A stretch of DNA of 64,000 bases from Petrimonas sp. IBARAKI (GCA_002356435.2 AP018040.2:2604001-2668000), one strand, 5' to 3'. Positions 54,690 through 64,000 are shown, numbered from the stretch's first letter. Numbers and translations: made by a program. Notes: a model not told the origin generated them from the sequence alone.

Positions 54690-55853
54690 ATGAAAGAAAA
54701 ATTATTATCCCGGGTTTCAACATTTCAGGATGAAATGAAAGAGTGGATGGATGTTATGCATCAAAATCCAGAATTGAATATGGATACGCTCGAAACTGCA
54801 AAATTTATTGCCGGAAAGTTGAATTCGTGGGGCTACGCCGTGGAAGAAGGCATTGGCGGAACGGGAATTGTGGCTTCGATGACCGTGGGCGACGGCGAAA
54901 AAGCCATCGGGTTGCGTGCCGACTTTGATGCGCTGCCGATTACCGAAGACAACGATTTGCCGTACAAAAGCCGAAATGAAGGCAGAGCACATCTCTGCGG
55001 GCACGATGCACACAGTACAATGTTGCTGGGCGCAGCCAAGTATTTAGCAGAAACCCGGGATTTTAATGGGACTGTTCGACTGATTTTCCAGCCCGGTGAA
55101 GAAACAATGGAGGGTGCCCCCGCGATGGTTGCCGACGGACTTTTCGAACGTTTTCCCGTGGATGCCGTTTACGGCATGCACAACATGCCCGGATTGCCGT
55201 TGGGTAAATTTCATTTCCGCGAAGGTGAAACCATGGCAGCGGTAGATAACTGGGCAATTGAACTCACGGGAAAAGGCAGCCACGGCTCCATGCCCGAACT
55301 GAGCATCGATCCGCTGGTATGCGGAGCATCGCTTGTGATGGCTTTGCAAACCATCGTAAGCCGCAACGTGTCTCCGTGGAAAAACTCGGTGGTAAACGTG
55401 GGAGCTTTTCAATCGGGAATTGCCGGAAATGCTGTTCCTCAGAAAGCCATTTTACGGCTAAGCATCAGAAACATGGAAGCCGGCCTGCGCACGATGGTAC
55501 TCGACAAAGTGCGCAGCATCACCAAAGCGCAAGCCGAAGCCTTTAACTGCGGATACGAAATCCATGAAGGAGTGGCTGGTGCCGTGCTTGTCAACACTCC
55601 CGAAAACACACAATGGGCTTACAAGGTTGCTCAGGAAACTTTTGGCGAAGAGAACGCCGTTTACGGAATGCACCCGTATATGGGTAGCGAAGATTTTGCA
55701 TTTATGCTGCAAAAGAAGGCGGGTACTTACTGCATGATGGGTAATGGCGACACGTTTATGGTGCATCACCCCAAGTATGTGTTTAATCAGGATCTGCTCT
55801 CACGCGGTGCTACGTATTGGGTAGCATTGACAGAAGCATATTTGTCTTGCTGA
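54690..55853 (+). CDS. M20-family amidohydrolase (N-acyl amino acid/hippurate hydrolase type)
   Basis: The 387-residue metalloenzyme has its metal site formed by GLRADFDALPITE, HLCGHDAHSTMLLGAAKYL, FQPGEETMEGA with the catalytic Glu, MHNMPGLPLG, and a late HPYMGSEDFAFML. Members hydrolyse N-acyl amino acids, hippurate or indole-acetyl conjugates. Notably the window also holds a GH3-type conjugating enzyme, though 17 kb away. It probably shares a transcript with the upstream MFS gene. Confidence 0.93.
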   Translation: MKEKLLSRVSTFQDEMKEWMDVMHQNPELNMDTLETAKFIAGKLNSWGYAVEEGIGGTGIVASMTVGDGEKAIGLRADFDALPITEDNDLPYKSRNEGRAHLCGHDAHSTMLLGAAKYLAETRDFNGTVRLIFQPGEETMEGAPAMVADGLFERFPVDAVYGMHNMPGLPLGKFHFREGETMAAVDNWAIELTGKGSHGSMPELSIDPLVCGASLVMALQTIVSRNVSPWKNSVVNVGAFQSGIAGNAVPQKAILRLSIRNMEAGLRTMVLDKVRSITKAQAEAFNCGYEIHEGVAGAVLVNTPENTQWAYKVAQETFGEENAVYGMHPYMGSEDFAFMLQKKAGTYCMMGNGDTFMVHHPKYVFNQDLLSRGATYWVALTEAYLSC

Positions 55854-55879
55854 TGCCGAACATCGTTGGCTCAAAACTC

Positions 55880-56872
55880 TTATTCCACAATCGCTTCCGT
55901 GAGTTCATCCAGTGAAAATCCGGCAAAAAAGTGGTTGAACTCTATGTTGGAAAGCGCTTTACGAACATCCTCCGGGGTATATTTTACACCGATAAGCGCA
56001 TTTTCCACTTCCGACAGGTTGCTGTTGTTTCCAAAAAAAGTTCCGTAGAAACGGATTTGCTGAATAAGAGCGTTCTTCACATCGGCAAAAACCTGAATTT
56101 TTCCGGCCGTATACCGGGATTGCCTTTCGATGCCAAATTTAGGAGAATGCCCATAATTCCATTCCCAGGCACCGAATTTCGAAGCACGCAACTTCTCTAT
56201 ATCAGCCAACTCTTCTTCCGAAAAAGTGTACTCTTTCATCTCGGGGAATTTAGATTTCATGTGTTCCAGCAACTTATCGGAAAATTCATTGACCGATATC
56301 TTTACCGGCAGGTTGGGCAAAATATTATCCACCACACTTCGTACGGACTTCACGCTTTTGCTTTCGATCTTGTCTTTAGGCACTTCAAGAGCCTTTGAAA
56401 GAACGGTCAGGTCGGTATCAAAAAGCAGGCATCCATGGTGCATGATCCTTCCCTGCATGTATGCCTGTGCATTTCCGCAAATCTTTTTCCCGTCGATAAC
56501 CAGGTCGTTTCGTCCCGTAAACTCGGCCTTAACGCCTAAATCAGCCAAGGTATCGATGACTGGTCTGGAAAATGTTTTGAAATCGAAATCGGCACCCTTA
56601 TCCTCGTTTGAGATAATGGTGTAATTGAGGTTGTTCAGGTCGTGGTACACAGCTCCCCCACCCGATATACGCCGAATGACGTGAATCCCGTTCTGTTTTA
56701 CGTATTCCGAATTAATCTCTTCTATTGTGTTCTGATGCTTTCCCACAATAATAGCCGGCTCGTTTATCCACAAGATAAACACTTTATCGTGGTGCAGCAT
56801 TTTTTTGAAGCAGTACTCTTCCAGCGCTATATTATAATCGGGTTTATTGGATTTGTTGACTATATAAATCAT
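55880..56872 (-). CDS. lplA: Lipoate--protein ligase
   Basis: ATG 56872 gives 330 residues starting MIYIVNKSNKPDYNIALEEY; an in-frame TTG 7 codons earlier is less likely. The ligase core has IVGKHQNTIEEIN, RRISGGGAVYHDLNNLNYTI and FTGRNDLVIDGKKICGNAQA, followed by the accessory C-terminal domain (FGAWEWNYGHSPKF). It attaches free lipoate to 2-oxoacid dehydrogenase or glycine cleavage proteins using ATP. A minus-strand -7 box TATCTTTG lies at 56893-56900. Confidence 0.94.
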   Translation of the reverse strand: MIYIVNKSNKPDYNIALEEYCFKKMLHHDKVFILWINEPAIIVGKHQNTIEEINSEYVKQNGIHVIRRISGGGAVYHDLNNLNYTIISNEDKGADFDFKTFSRPVIDTLADLGVKAEFTGRNDLVIDGKKICGNAQAYMQGRIMHHGCLLFDTDLTVLSKALEVPKDKIESKSVKSVRSVVDNILPNLPVKISVNEFSDKLLEHMKSKFPEMKEYTFSEEELADIEKLRASKFGAWEWNYGHSPKFGIERQSRYTAGKIQVFADVKNALIQQIRFYGTFFGNNSNLSEVENALIGVKYTPEDVRKALSNIEFNHFFAGFSLDELTEAIVE

Positions 56873-56892
56873 TTTTTTTATTTTTTGTGCCA

Positions 56893-56900
56893 CAAAGATA
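56893..56900 (-). promoter_or_regulatory. -7 promoter box for lplA
   Basis: The minus strand reads TATCTTTG, a full TAnnTTTG match, 20 nt before the lplA ATG. No TTTG is found at the usual distance. Confidence 0.5.
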
Positions 56901-56997
56901 AAAATTTTATCGAAGATTTGGTCGACGGCTTTTCAAACAAAACAGCAGCTGTCTTTTGAAACAACTGCTGTTTTAAAAACTCGGACGGTAAACCCAT

Positions 56998-57291
56998 TTA
57001 AATCATATCTTCCACGTTCCACACGAAAGCCCGGAGCCCCAGGTTTTCGTATGCCTTGTCTAATTTCTTCAAATAATCCATCAGCGGCGCTACCCGGTGA
57101 TCCTCCACTACAGTAAGGACAGCATTGTTTACCGATGGCCAGGCATGGCTGCCATAATGCGGCTCGCCGGCCTTGCTTCCTCTGCCGAATACTTCGCGCC
57201 ACGAAGTGAATCCCCGGATATTGAGTTTGGAAAGGTCATCGATTATTTGTGAATAATGTGCCTGGTCTAATATTATCATTACTGCTTTCAT
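56998..57291 (-). CDS. PII-like protein coupled to the RND pump gene
   Basis: The 97-residue protein has the PII-type ferredoxin fold: MKAVMIILDQAHYSQIIDDL, a T-loop-like segment FGRGSKAGEPHYGSHAWPSV, and NAVLTVVEDHRVAPLMDYLK. The start overlaps the RND gene by 4 nt (57288-57291), so the two are translationally coupled and the protein probably senses a ligand for, or modulates, the pump. The residues modified in GlnB (Tyr51 uridylation) are not evident. Small PII-like proteins next to RND pumps are known, but their role is unsettled. Confidence 0.8.
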   Translation of the reverse strand: MKAVMIILDQAHYSQIIDDLSKLNIRGFTSWREVFGRGSKAGEPHYGSHAWPSVNNAVLTVVEDHRVAPLMDYLKKLDKAYENLGLRAFVWNVEDMI

Positions 57292-60200
57292 GCTTTTGCT
57301 CCTTTCAAATAAGTTGTTGTTTCTCCCTGTCCGATTTGATTGTGAATTTCCTCACGATGCTTGCGACGCCGGCGCTTCACGCCGTTTCCTCCGAAAATGG
57401 AGTAGAGTGCAGGAACAAGGATAAGGGTTATGATGGTAGAGAAAGTCATCCCTCCGATAATGGAAATTCCGAGTGACTTCCACATTTCCGAACCTTGTCC
57501 GGTACCGATAGCCAACGGAACCATACCCAGGATGGTCGTCAGCGTAGTCATCAAAACGGGACGTAACCTCGACCTTCCACCGTGGACCACGGCTGTTATG
57601 ATGGACATACCGCGTTCTCGGTTCAGGTTGATATAGTCGATAAGCACAATCCCGTTCTTTACGACCATACCCACCAGCATAATCAATCCCACGAAGCCCA
57701 TGATGCCGAGGGGTTCGCCGGTTATCGACAGCAAAAGTAACGAGCCTATGAACGCAAACGGGACGGTCAGGATAATGATGAACGGATAGGTCAATGATTC
57801 GAACTGGGACGCCAACACGATGTAAACCAACAACGAAACAATCATCAACAGTAATCCCAACTGCGAGAAAGACTCCTGCTGTTCCTCCAGCGATCCGCTT
57901 ATTTCTACCTGTACACCAGGCGGGACATCAAGTGAAGCAAGAGTGGCATTTACATCTTTTACAATCTCGCTTAACGCACGTTTGTATATGGTCCCCTGAA
58001 CGGTTACTATGCGCTGGCGGTCTTTCCGGTCGATTTGCGGAAGCGACGAGTTTTCTTCAACCCGTCCCACATCGCGTACACGAATACCGACACCCATAGG
58101 ATTGTAGATCATTATATTTTCGATATCTTCGATCGATTGACGGTATTGTTCGTCGTACCGCACACGTATGTTATACTCTTCGCCGTCTTCCCGGTAACGC
58201 GACATAATAAGCCCGTTGATCCGGTTCCTTACGGCATTTGCCGTTGTTGCCATATTCAGCCCGTTTAACGACAGCTTCTCCCGGTCAAAAACAATGTTAT
58301 ACTCCATCCGGTAATCTTTACGCGAGATAGTGATATCGCGTAATCCGGCAATAGCCTCCAACTTAGGTTTCAAATCGGCGGCCAATTTATCGGTTTCCGT
58401 CAGGTCGTAACCGTAAATCTCAACGGCTACGTTGCTACCTCCTGTCATTCCCATATCCCCACCGCCGGGCATTACCCTGAAGCGGTGTACTTCTGGCATG
58501 GCTGCGAGTTCGGTACGCAGTTCGTCGGAAACATCGTATATGGATTTCTTCCTGTTTTTGGCTTCGGTCAACCGGATGTTATAGCTAAGAATGTTGGATC
58601 CGTTATCCTGCATGGCAGCCCACGCATTATCGTCACTAGCCTGTCCCACAGCAAAAGAAACTATCTCTACCTCCGGATGTTGTTTCTCCATCATTTGGGC
58701 AATCTTGTGTCCGGTTTCCCGAGCTAGTTCCATTCTTGTTCCCGTAGGCATCTCAACGGTCATAGCTATATCGTTGTTGTCCGAGGCAGGCATAAATTCC
58801 GTTTTAAGCGTTAAGGCGCTGATAACAACTCCCAATATAAATATGGCTAAAACAGTGGTAACGGTCGTTCTTCTGTTGGTCGCCACCTTTTTCACCAGTC
58901 GGGAATACCCTTTGTCGAGCTTATCCAGCAAGGGTAGTACATTCTTGTTGTACCATCTATCAAACATACTCATTTTCTTATCCTTATCGGCTCTCATCAT
59001 TTTCGCACTCATCATCGGCGTTAGTGTCATGGCAATAATCAAAGAAAGTGAAATAATGATAGTCACCATCCACCCAAGCTGTTTAAACATAACTCCTGCA
59101 AAACCGCCAACCATTGTCATTGGCAGGAACACAGCCACGATAGTAAGTGTGGACGCGATAATGGACAACGAAACTTCTTCGGTTCCGTAAACAGCCGCCT
59201 GTTTGGGACGACTACCCCGTTCGATGTGGGTGGTGATGTTTTCGAGTACCACGATAGCATCGTCAACCACCATGCCTATGGTAATAGACAGGGCCGACAA
59301 CGATATGATATTGATCGAGTTGCCTGTTAGATACAGGTAAATAAACGATCCGATCAACGAAATAGGAATGGTTACCATGATAATGACCGTTGCCCGCCAA
59401 CGCCCGAGGAAGAAAAGTACAACCAGCCCCACAATTACCAAGGCAAGCAAAATGGTCTCGAGCAAACTGTTGATAGACACCTTCACATACTCCGATGTAT
59501 CCATCACGGTTACAATCTCGATGTCGGGCGGAAGGTTTTTCTTCAACTCCACAATTTCTTTTTTAACAGCATTGGCAATTGCTACCGTGTTGGAACCCGA
59601 TTGCTTTTGCACCACAAGAGAAGCACTTCTCTCCCCGTTGGTATAATTTTCCATGATACGGTCCTGCAGCGTATCCTTCACAACGGCCAAATCTCTTAAA
59701 TAAATGGGCCGGCCTTGATTACTCCCCACAATGATGTTGTTGAGTTCACGGCTTTCGGAAAATTCACCTTCAAGACGCAGCATATACGTTTGTGATCCTA
59801 TATCGAAGTTTCCGGCAGGGACGTTAACATTTTCAGCGGAAATAACCTGAGCGATCTGTTCCAGGGAGATATTGTAGGCTTCTAACTTCTCAGGCATGAT
59901 ATTTACCTGAATCTCCCGCTCCGGCGCACCTGATACAGCTACGGTCCCTACACCCGGGATACGGTTGAGCGGATTGGCCACCTGCTCGTCGAGAATTTTA
60001 TACAACGCCCCTGCACTCTCCCGGGCCGTTGCCGAGAGAATGATTACGGGAATCATATCGGAGCTGAATTTCAGGATCATGGGATCTTCAGCACCTTCAG
60101 GAAGAAATCCCGAGATCATGTCCACTTTGTCCCGGACGTCGTTCATCACATTATCCATATTCGTTCCGAAATCAAACTCAAGCATCAGCATAGACATTCC

Positions 60201-60458
60201 GTCTCTCGACTGGGAAGTGATTTCTTTAATGCTCTCCGTAGAGTTCAGCACGTCCTCCAACGGCCTTGTGACGTTGGCTTCAACGTCGTCTGATCCGGCT
60301 CCGGGGTACGAGGTCATCACCGAAATAATGTTCATGTCTATTTCGGGATATAAGTCGATGGGAAGCTGACGGTAAAACATAAACCCGATAATCACAACTC
60401 CAATAAATATTAGTGAAGTTCCGACGGGATTCTTTACCGCGGTTTCATATATTTTCAT
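57288..60458 (-). CDS. RND-family efflux permease (HAE1/AcrB-like)
   Basis: The 1056-residue inner-membrane pump has 12 membrane segments and two large periplasmic loops. The proton-relay residues are present: the Asp pair in SITIGMVVDDAIVVLEN and the Lys in LVGMVVKNGIVLID. MKIYETAVKNPVGTSLIFIG and PGAGSDDVEANVTRPLED are typical of HAE1 pumps for organic compounds and not the heavy-metal CusA type. It works with the adaptor and TolC proteins encoded just upstream. Confidence 0.96.
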   Translation of the reverse strand: MKIYETAVKNPVGTSLIFIGVVIIGFMFYRQLPIDLYPEIDMNIISVMTSYPGAGSDDVEANVTRPLEDVLNSTESIKEITSQSRDGMSMLMLEFDFGTNMDNVMNDVRDKVDMISGFLPEGAEDPMILKFSSDMIPVIILSATARESAGALYKILDEQVANPLNRIPGVGTVAVSGAPEREIQVNIMPEKLEAYNISLEQIAQVISAENVNVPAGNFDIGSQTYMLRLEGEFSESRELNNIIVGSNQGRPIYLRDLAVVKDTLQDRIMENYTNGERSASLVVQKQSGSNTVAIANAVKKEIVELKKNLPPDIEIVTVMDTSEYVKVSINSLLETILLALVIVGLVVLFFLGRWRATVIIMVTIPISLIGSFIYLYLTGNSINIISLSALSITIGMVVDDAIVVLENITTHIERGSRPKQAAVYGTEEVSLSIIASTLTIVAVFLPMTMVGGFAGVMFKQLGWMVTIIISLSLIIAMTLTPMMSAKMMRADKDKKMSMFDRWYNKNVLPLLDKLDKGYSRLVKKVATNRRTTVTTVLAIFILGVVISALTLKTEFMPASDNNDIAMTVEMPTGTRMELARETGHKIAQMMEKQHPEVEIVSFAVGQASDDNAWAAMQDNGSNILSYNIRLTEAKNRKKSIYDVSDELRTELAAMPEVHRFRVMPGGGDMGMTGGSNVAVEIYGYDLTETDKLAADLKPKLEAIAGLRDITISRKDYRMEYNIVFDREKLSLNGLNMATTANAVRNRINGLIMSRYREDGEEYNIRVRYDEQYRQSIEDIENIMIYNPMGVGIRVRDVGRVEENSSLPQIDRKDRQRIVTVQGTIYKRALSEIVKDVNATLASLDVPPGVQVEISGSLEEQQESFSQLGLLLMIVSLLVYIVLASQFESLTYPFIIILTVPFAFIGSLLLLSITGEPLGIMGFVGLIMLVGMVVKNGIVLIDYINLNRERGMSIITAVVHGGRSRLRPVLMTTLTTILGMVPLAIGTGQGSEMWKSLGISIIGGMTFSTIITLILVPALYSIFGGNGVKRRRRKHREEIHNQIGQGETTTYLKGAKA

Positions 60459-60473
60459 TTTTCTGCTTTTAGC

Positions 60474-61493
60474 TTATTCTACAACTTCTACTTCGGTTCC
60501 GTCTATCAATCCGGCGTTACCTTGCACAATAACCCTGTCGCCTGCACTCAAGCCGGAAACAATCTCGTATTTATCTTCGATGCGGGTTCCTAATTGAACG
60601 AGGGTGTAAACCGCCTTTCCGTCTTTTTCAACGAAAACATACCTGTCGTTTGACCCGGTTTGTTTCAACACTGCCATATCGGGTACAAGCGGGCGATCGT
60701 TTGTTCCAAAATTCATGGTTACACGAGAAAACATTCCCGGACGGAGCCGCTGATCAGAATTATTGACTTCTATTTCTACCGGAAAAGTATGCGAAACAGG
60801 ATTTAACGTAGGATGGATCAACGATACTTTTCCCTCGAAAACTTCGTCAGAGAGCGCATCTACCTGTACTTTTGCGGGCATTCCTTTTACCACCTGGCTA
60901 TAGAACGATTCAGAAACATTGATGATAACCTTCACCGGATTAATGTTCTCAATGGTGAGAATAGGCTGACCACCAGCCATGTCTCCCGGATCGTAGTTTC
61001 GTACTGTCACCACTCCGTTGATCGGGCTCGTCAGGCGGGTGTTTTCACCCAGATTGTTCAGTGCAGTTTGAGCGACGTCGAGCTGGGCTTTTACCTGGTC
61101 GAGTTGTTGTTTGGAGATCCCTCCGACATTGTAGAGCTCCAGGTATCGCTCATAATCCCTTTTCAGTGTAGCCAGTTGCGTTTGCTGCTGTGAATAGTTG
61201 GCAGCATCCATAGTCACAACCGTCTGTCCTTTGCCTACCCGGCTGCCTACATCCACGTGAATGCTTCTGATACGCCCACCCATTGCCGGAGCAATGTTAT
61301 TTACCGTATTGGCCTCAACCGTCGCGGTGAAAGTCGATAATTGGTCAACGGGGGTCAGCCGGACCTCTTCCACCTTTACGTTTTTCTTAACTGTTTCGGT
61401 TTGCGTTTCGTTCTTTGTCGTTTCTCCTCCGCAAGATGCGAAAAAAAAGAGAGCTGCCAGCGGCATAAATTTCAGCACGTTTTTCCGTTTCAT
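60474..61493 (-). CDS. RND periplasmic adaptor (membrane fusion protein), lipoprotein
   Basis: The 339-residue protein has lipobox FFASC with Cys21. The order is beta-barrel, lipoyl (GGRIRSIHVDVGSRVGKGQT), helical hairpin, lipoyl (INGVVTVRNYDPGDMAGGQP) and barrel, as in AcrA/MexA. It bridges the pump and TolC. It lies 15 nt before the pump gene. Confidence 0.94.
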   Translation of the reverse strand: MKRKNVLKFMPLAALFFFASCGGETTKNETQTETVKKNVKVEEVRLTPVDQLSTFTATVEANTVNNIAPAMGGRIRSIHVDVGSRVGKGQTVVTMDAANYSQQQTQLATLKRDYERYLELYNVGGISKQQLDQVKAQLDVAQTALNNLGENTRLTSPINGVVTVRNYDPGDMAGGQPILTIENINPVKVIINVSESFYSQVVKGMPAKVQVDALSDEVFEGKVSLIHPTLNPVSHTFPVEIEVNNSDQRLRPGMFSRVTMNFGTNDRPLVPDMAVLKQTGSNDRYVFVEKDGKAVYTLVQLGTRIEDKYEIVSGLSAGDRVIVQGNAGLIDGTEVEVVE

Positions 61494-61514
61494 ATTTAAA
61501 TTTGTTTGTATTTC

Positions 61515-62957
61515 TTAATTTGTTGCCTGGATATCATATCCGAGTGTCTTTTCCAAATCGGCTTTAGCAGCCAGATAATCGTAAATAGCGTTGCGATACT
61601 GCAGTTCTGCGTTTGTTATTGCCAGGGCAGCTGCGTTGACCTCAACAATGGTACCCATACCGGTTTCGTAACGCTTCTGTGTAATTTGATACCCTTTGCG
61701 CGCTTGCTCCACCGCCGATTCAGATGCCACTACTTGTTCCATACTCTTTGCCATCAGGTCCCAATTGTTTTTAATCGAGAGTTTCAATCCACGTTCCACG
61801 TCTTTTCGTTGTTCCTTCAACTGATAAAGCTGAATTTCGGACTGCTTCATGTTGTGATAGCGCTGCCCGCCGTTGAACAACGGAATGGAGAGCGTGACAC
61901 CCAGCATGGAATACGGATCCCAGCGATAAGTGCTGAACTTGAAATCGTTGTTCTGACTCATATACATGTAATTAAACGACGAGATAAGTGTCGGTGCGAA
62001 TTGGGATTTCTGCATCTCGTAGCCCTTTTTCGCCATATCAGCTTGCAGATCAAATTGCTTGATGTCGCTATTGTTCAGAAGCGACGTATCTGCAGGAATG
62101 ATTGTATCGAACATGGCTTTCCGGTAATTATCGAGCGAACCGACTACTTTCAGCGGTATCTCGCTATCAATTCCCATAAGCATTTTCAATTGCAACTCGG
62201 CAATCTTCATCATGTTCTCCGACTGTAAGATACTTGGAATAAGGCTTTTGAGGCGAACATCAGCGGTAATCACATCGTATTCAGCCACCACACCCTGTTT
62301 AAAACGGTCCCTGATGTTCTCCAGGTTGAGCGAATCGGTAGCATACGTTTTCTTAAAAACATCGTAACTGTCTTGAGCTAGCAACAAGGAGTAAAACGAT
62401 TTTTTTACCTGGTTCGTCAAATCAATGCGCGACGAACGGGCTTTCTCCATAGCGAGTTGAATATCCACCCGGCTCATCTGAATATTCTTCCATAACGAGG
62501 GCACCACCAAAGGCATACTTACGTTCAGGCCGGCGGTGTAAACATTCAGACGCCCCATTTGAATGCCTTCGCCGGCACTTTCAGGGTCTGGGGCAAACAT
62601 TTTACCCACGGTCTCCATTATCTTCAATTCTTCGGGTGTATATTTTGTTGGATCGATAGCGCCGCCACCCAGCCCGAAACCTTCATCAAAATATACGGTC
62701 TGCCGTTTAATAGCGCGTTGATATTGGCCGATAAGATCAAACTGTGGAAACAACGCCCCGTAAGCCGATTTCCGGGCATACTCTTTTTTGGTGATTTCCA
62801 TATCGGCCACTTTTACGTTGGGATTTTCGCTGAGCGCGATCTCCAAAGCCGTGTTCAAATCTATTCGTAAACTGTCTGAATCCTGTGCAGCTGCCGTGGA
62901 TAAACACAGCCCTCCCCAAGCCATCAGTAAAACGATACTTAATTGCTTTGCTCTCAT
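61515..62957 (-). CDS. TolC-family outer-membrane efflux protein
   Basis: The 480-residue protein has a signal peptide ending STAAAQ. The two structural repeats are visible (LNTALEIALSENPNVKVADM and the later GYQITQKRYETGMGTIVEVN, ALAITNAELQYRNAIYDYLA). It forms the outer-membrane exit duct of the efflux system. It is first after the regulator and 21 nt before the adaptor gene. Confidence 0.95.
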   Translation of the reverse strand: MRAKQLSIVLLMAWGGLCLSTAAAQDSDSLRIDLNTALEIALSENPNVKVADMEITKKEYARKSAYGALFPQFDLIGQYQRAIKRQTVYFDEGFGLGGGAIDPTKYTPEELKIMETVGKMFAPDPESAGEGIQMGRLNVYTAGLNVSMPLVVPSLWKNIQMSRVDIQLAMEKARSSRIDLTNQVKKSFYSLLLAQDSYDVFKKTYATDSLNLENIRDRFKQGVVAEYDVITADVRLKSLIPSILQSENMMKIAELQLKMLMGIDSEIPLKVVGSLDNYRKAMFDTIIPADTSLLNNSDIKQFDLQADMAKKGYEMQKSQFAPTLISSFNYMYMSQNNDFKFSTYRWDPYSMLGVTLSIPLFNGGQRYHNMKQSEIQLYQLKEQRKDVERGLKLSIKNNWDLMAKSMEQVVASESAVEQARKGYQITQKRYETGMGTIVEVNAAALAITNAELQYRNAIYDYLAAKADLEKTLGYDIQATN

Positions 62958-62966
62958 ATACAGTAA

Positions 62967-63581
62967 TTAATTGTTTTCGTTTGTTTTGTTTGTAAGATAA
63001 TCATCAATAATTTGAATCCCTTTATAGGTAGAAATTCCGCGAATAAAATTTACCATCATCGTAAAAAAAAGCTGCTGAAAGGAAAAAGGCGGTTTCTCAA
63101 GATACGCTGCACGAATATACGTGTAGGTACTCTCCTCCACCAGGAAGGCCGCCACGTCCACGTTCAGGTTCCCGCGGATATAACCTTGATCGATTCCCTG
63201 CTGCAGGTATGTTTTTATATGTATTTTATTGTTTTCAACATCTTGCTGAATCAGCTTGTAGATCCGGGGATAATACTTATAGATATCTTCGTAAAATTTA
63301 ATGGAAGGCAGTTCCTTATTTTTATGGTATTCAATCAAATAAAGAAATACCTCAATCATATTTTCCGACCGGTTTATTACCTCCACAATCTTATTGTTCC
63401 TTTCATCGCGCTTGCCAGCCAGGTAAGTCAATAAGACCTCTTCCTTATCCCGGAAATTCTCGTAAAGGGTGCGTTTCGAAATGCCTAAAGAAGACGCTAG
63501 GTCATCCATAGAGACGTTTTTGATACCGTACTGGTAAAAAAGAGTACCTGCTCTTCTGACTATTCTTTCTTTTAGTGTCAT
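62967..63581 (-). CDS. TetR/AcrR-family regulator of the efflux operon
   Basis: ATG 63581 gives 204 residues starting MTLKERIVRRAGTLFYQYG; the frame is open further, but the promoter lies there. The DNA-binding helix-turn-helix is MDDLASSLGISKRTLYENFR. The ligand-binding C-terminal part is generic. It is first in the operon (TolC starts 9 nt after its stop), so it most likely represses itself and the pump. Confidence 0.94.
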   Translation of the reverse strand: MTLKERIVRRAGTLFYQYGIKNVSMDDLASSLGISKRTLYENFRDKEEVLLTYLAGKRDERNNKIVEVINRSENMIEVFLYLIEYHKNKELPSIKFYEDIYKYYPRIYKLIQQDVENNKIHIKTYLQQGIDQGYIRGNLNVDVAAFLVEESTYTYIRAAYLEKPPFSFQQLFFTMMVNFIRGISTYKGIQIIDDYLTNKTNENN

Positions 63582-63600
63582 CGTATTTAAAAAAACGCCA

Positions 63601-63632
63601 CAAAGGTAATTCAGAAAACTCAAAACATCAAA
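63601..63632 (-). promoter_or_regulatory. Promoter of the tetR-efflux operon
   Basis: On the minus strand TTTG (63629-63632), 20 nt, TACCTTTG (63601-63608): a near-ideal promoter 19 nt before the tetR ATG. Confidence 0.75.
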
Positions 63633-63673
63633 TCGGTTTTCCAGGTTTTAACAAACTTTACAATAAGATTTTG

Positions 63674-64000
63674 TTACAAGCCCAGCCTTTCCCGAAGCCG
63701 CTTGTATCCGGAGGCACTGATTTTTATTTTATCACCGTTACTCAAGGTAAGCAGTTGATTTTGTTTCTCGTACAATTCGATGCGCAATATTTTTACCGTG
63801 TTGACCAAATAAGAACGATGCACCCTTACAAACTGCTTCTCAGGCAAATGAAGTTGGAAATACTTCATGGTTTCTTCTTTCAAAAACTTGTCGGAATCGG
63901 TAAAAATACGCACATAATCGCCTTCGGCCCGGAAATAAACAATTTCTGAAACCTGAATCATGTTTATCTTTTGTCCCGATCTGATAACAATACGTTCGAG
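63674..64000 (-). CDS. LytTR-family response regulator, C-terminal part (runs off the window)
   Basis: The frame is open past the right edge: ERIVIRSGQKINMIQVSEIV, then YFRAEGDYVRIFTDSDKFL, MKYFQLHLPEKQFVRVHRSY and LVNTVKILRIELYEKQ. This is a complete LytTR DNA-binding domain; the receiver domain expected before it lies outside. It belongs to two-component systems of the LytS/LytT or AlgR type. It reads in the same direction as the efflux operon and ends about 90 nt before that operon's start codon. Confidence 0.9.
   Translation of the reverse strand, partial: LERIVIRSGQKINMIQVSEIVYFRAEGDYVRIFTDSDKFLKEETMKYFQLHLPEKQFVRVHRSYLVNTVKILRIELYEKQNQLLTLSNGDKIKISASGYKRLRERLGL

Noticed and set aside
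1-64000. tRNA, rRNA, CRISPR arrays and prophage
   Set aside because: No cloverleaf-like or regularly spaced repeat structure and no phage genes were noticed in the intergenic DNA by eye.

Overview
The window is chromosomal DNA from a Bacteroidota bacterium, most likely order Bacteroidales. The signs are a SusC/SusD pair behind an ECF sigma/FecR pair, four GH78-type glycosidases, lineage-typical families (DUF3316, DUF4293, DUF4923, DUF5686, the short omega-like RNA polymerase subunit, BamD), and many promoters of the Bacteroidota type (TTTG about 20 nt before TAnnTTTG) with few Shine-Dalgarno sites. A family-level placement near Dysgonomonadaceae or Porphyromonadaceae is only a guess.

Region 1 (1-9697) is the end of a glycan-degradation cluster: four consecutive same-strand GH78 alpha-L-rhamnosidase-type enzymes, the first cut by the window edge. 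Their own SusC/SusD genes are not seen and probably lie to the left. Region 2 (9763-15827) holds a DUF3316 outer-membrane protein, a PatB/MalY aminotransferase, a SlyD-like prolyl isomerase with a Cys/Gly tail, a CPA2 antiporter and chorismate synthase.

Region 3 (15828-25669) is a compact polysaccharide-utilization locus: ECF sigma factor, FecR anti-sigma factor, STN-domain SusC, SusD, a secreted Gfo/Idh/MocA oxidoreductase and a secreted TIM-barrel isomerase/epimerase. An outer-membrane transducer would signal through FecR to the sigma factor. Between fecR and susC a perfect hairpin is followed by a U-tract only when read on the minus strand, and a minus-strand promoter box lies at the susC start codon. 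This predicts a short antisense RNA against the susC leader. Region 4 (25670-29076) is a graveyard: the C-terminal remnant of an unknown secreted protein, a second copy of the sigma gene killed by two stops, a decayed IS110-family element and an IS256-family fragment.

Region 5 (29077-50440) is mostly housekeeping: topoisomerase IV subunit A, a lipoprotein M48 protease, aspartate ammonia-lyase, the bamD-omega-DUF4293 operon, a GH3-type amide synthetase, a Crp/Fnr regulator with DUF4923, DUF5686, an SQR-like flavoprotein followed by a previously unlisted 52-residue protein, a DUF389 membrane protein, a PadR-PspC stress operon, an M23 protein and nicotinate phosphoribosyltransferase. Region 6 (50441-64000) has PhnA, an HD protein, two MFS transporters, an M20 amidohydrolase, lipoate ligase, and a five-gene efflux operon (TetR, TolC, adaptor, RND pump, PII-like protein). 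It ends in a truncated LytTR regulator. No tRNA, rRNA or CRISPR array was seen.
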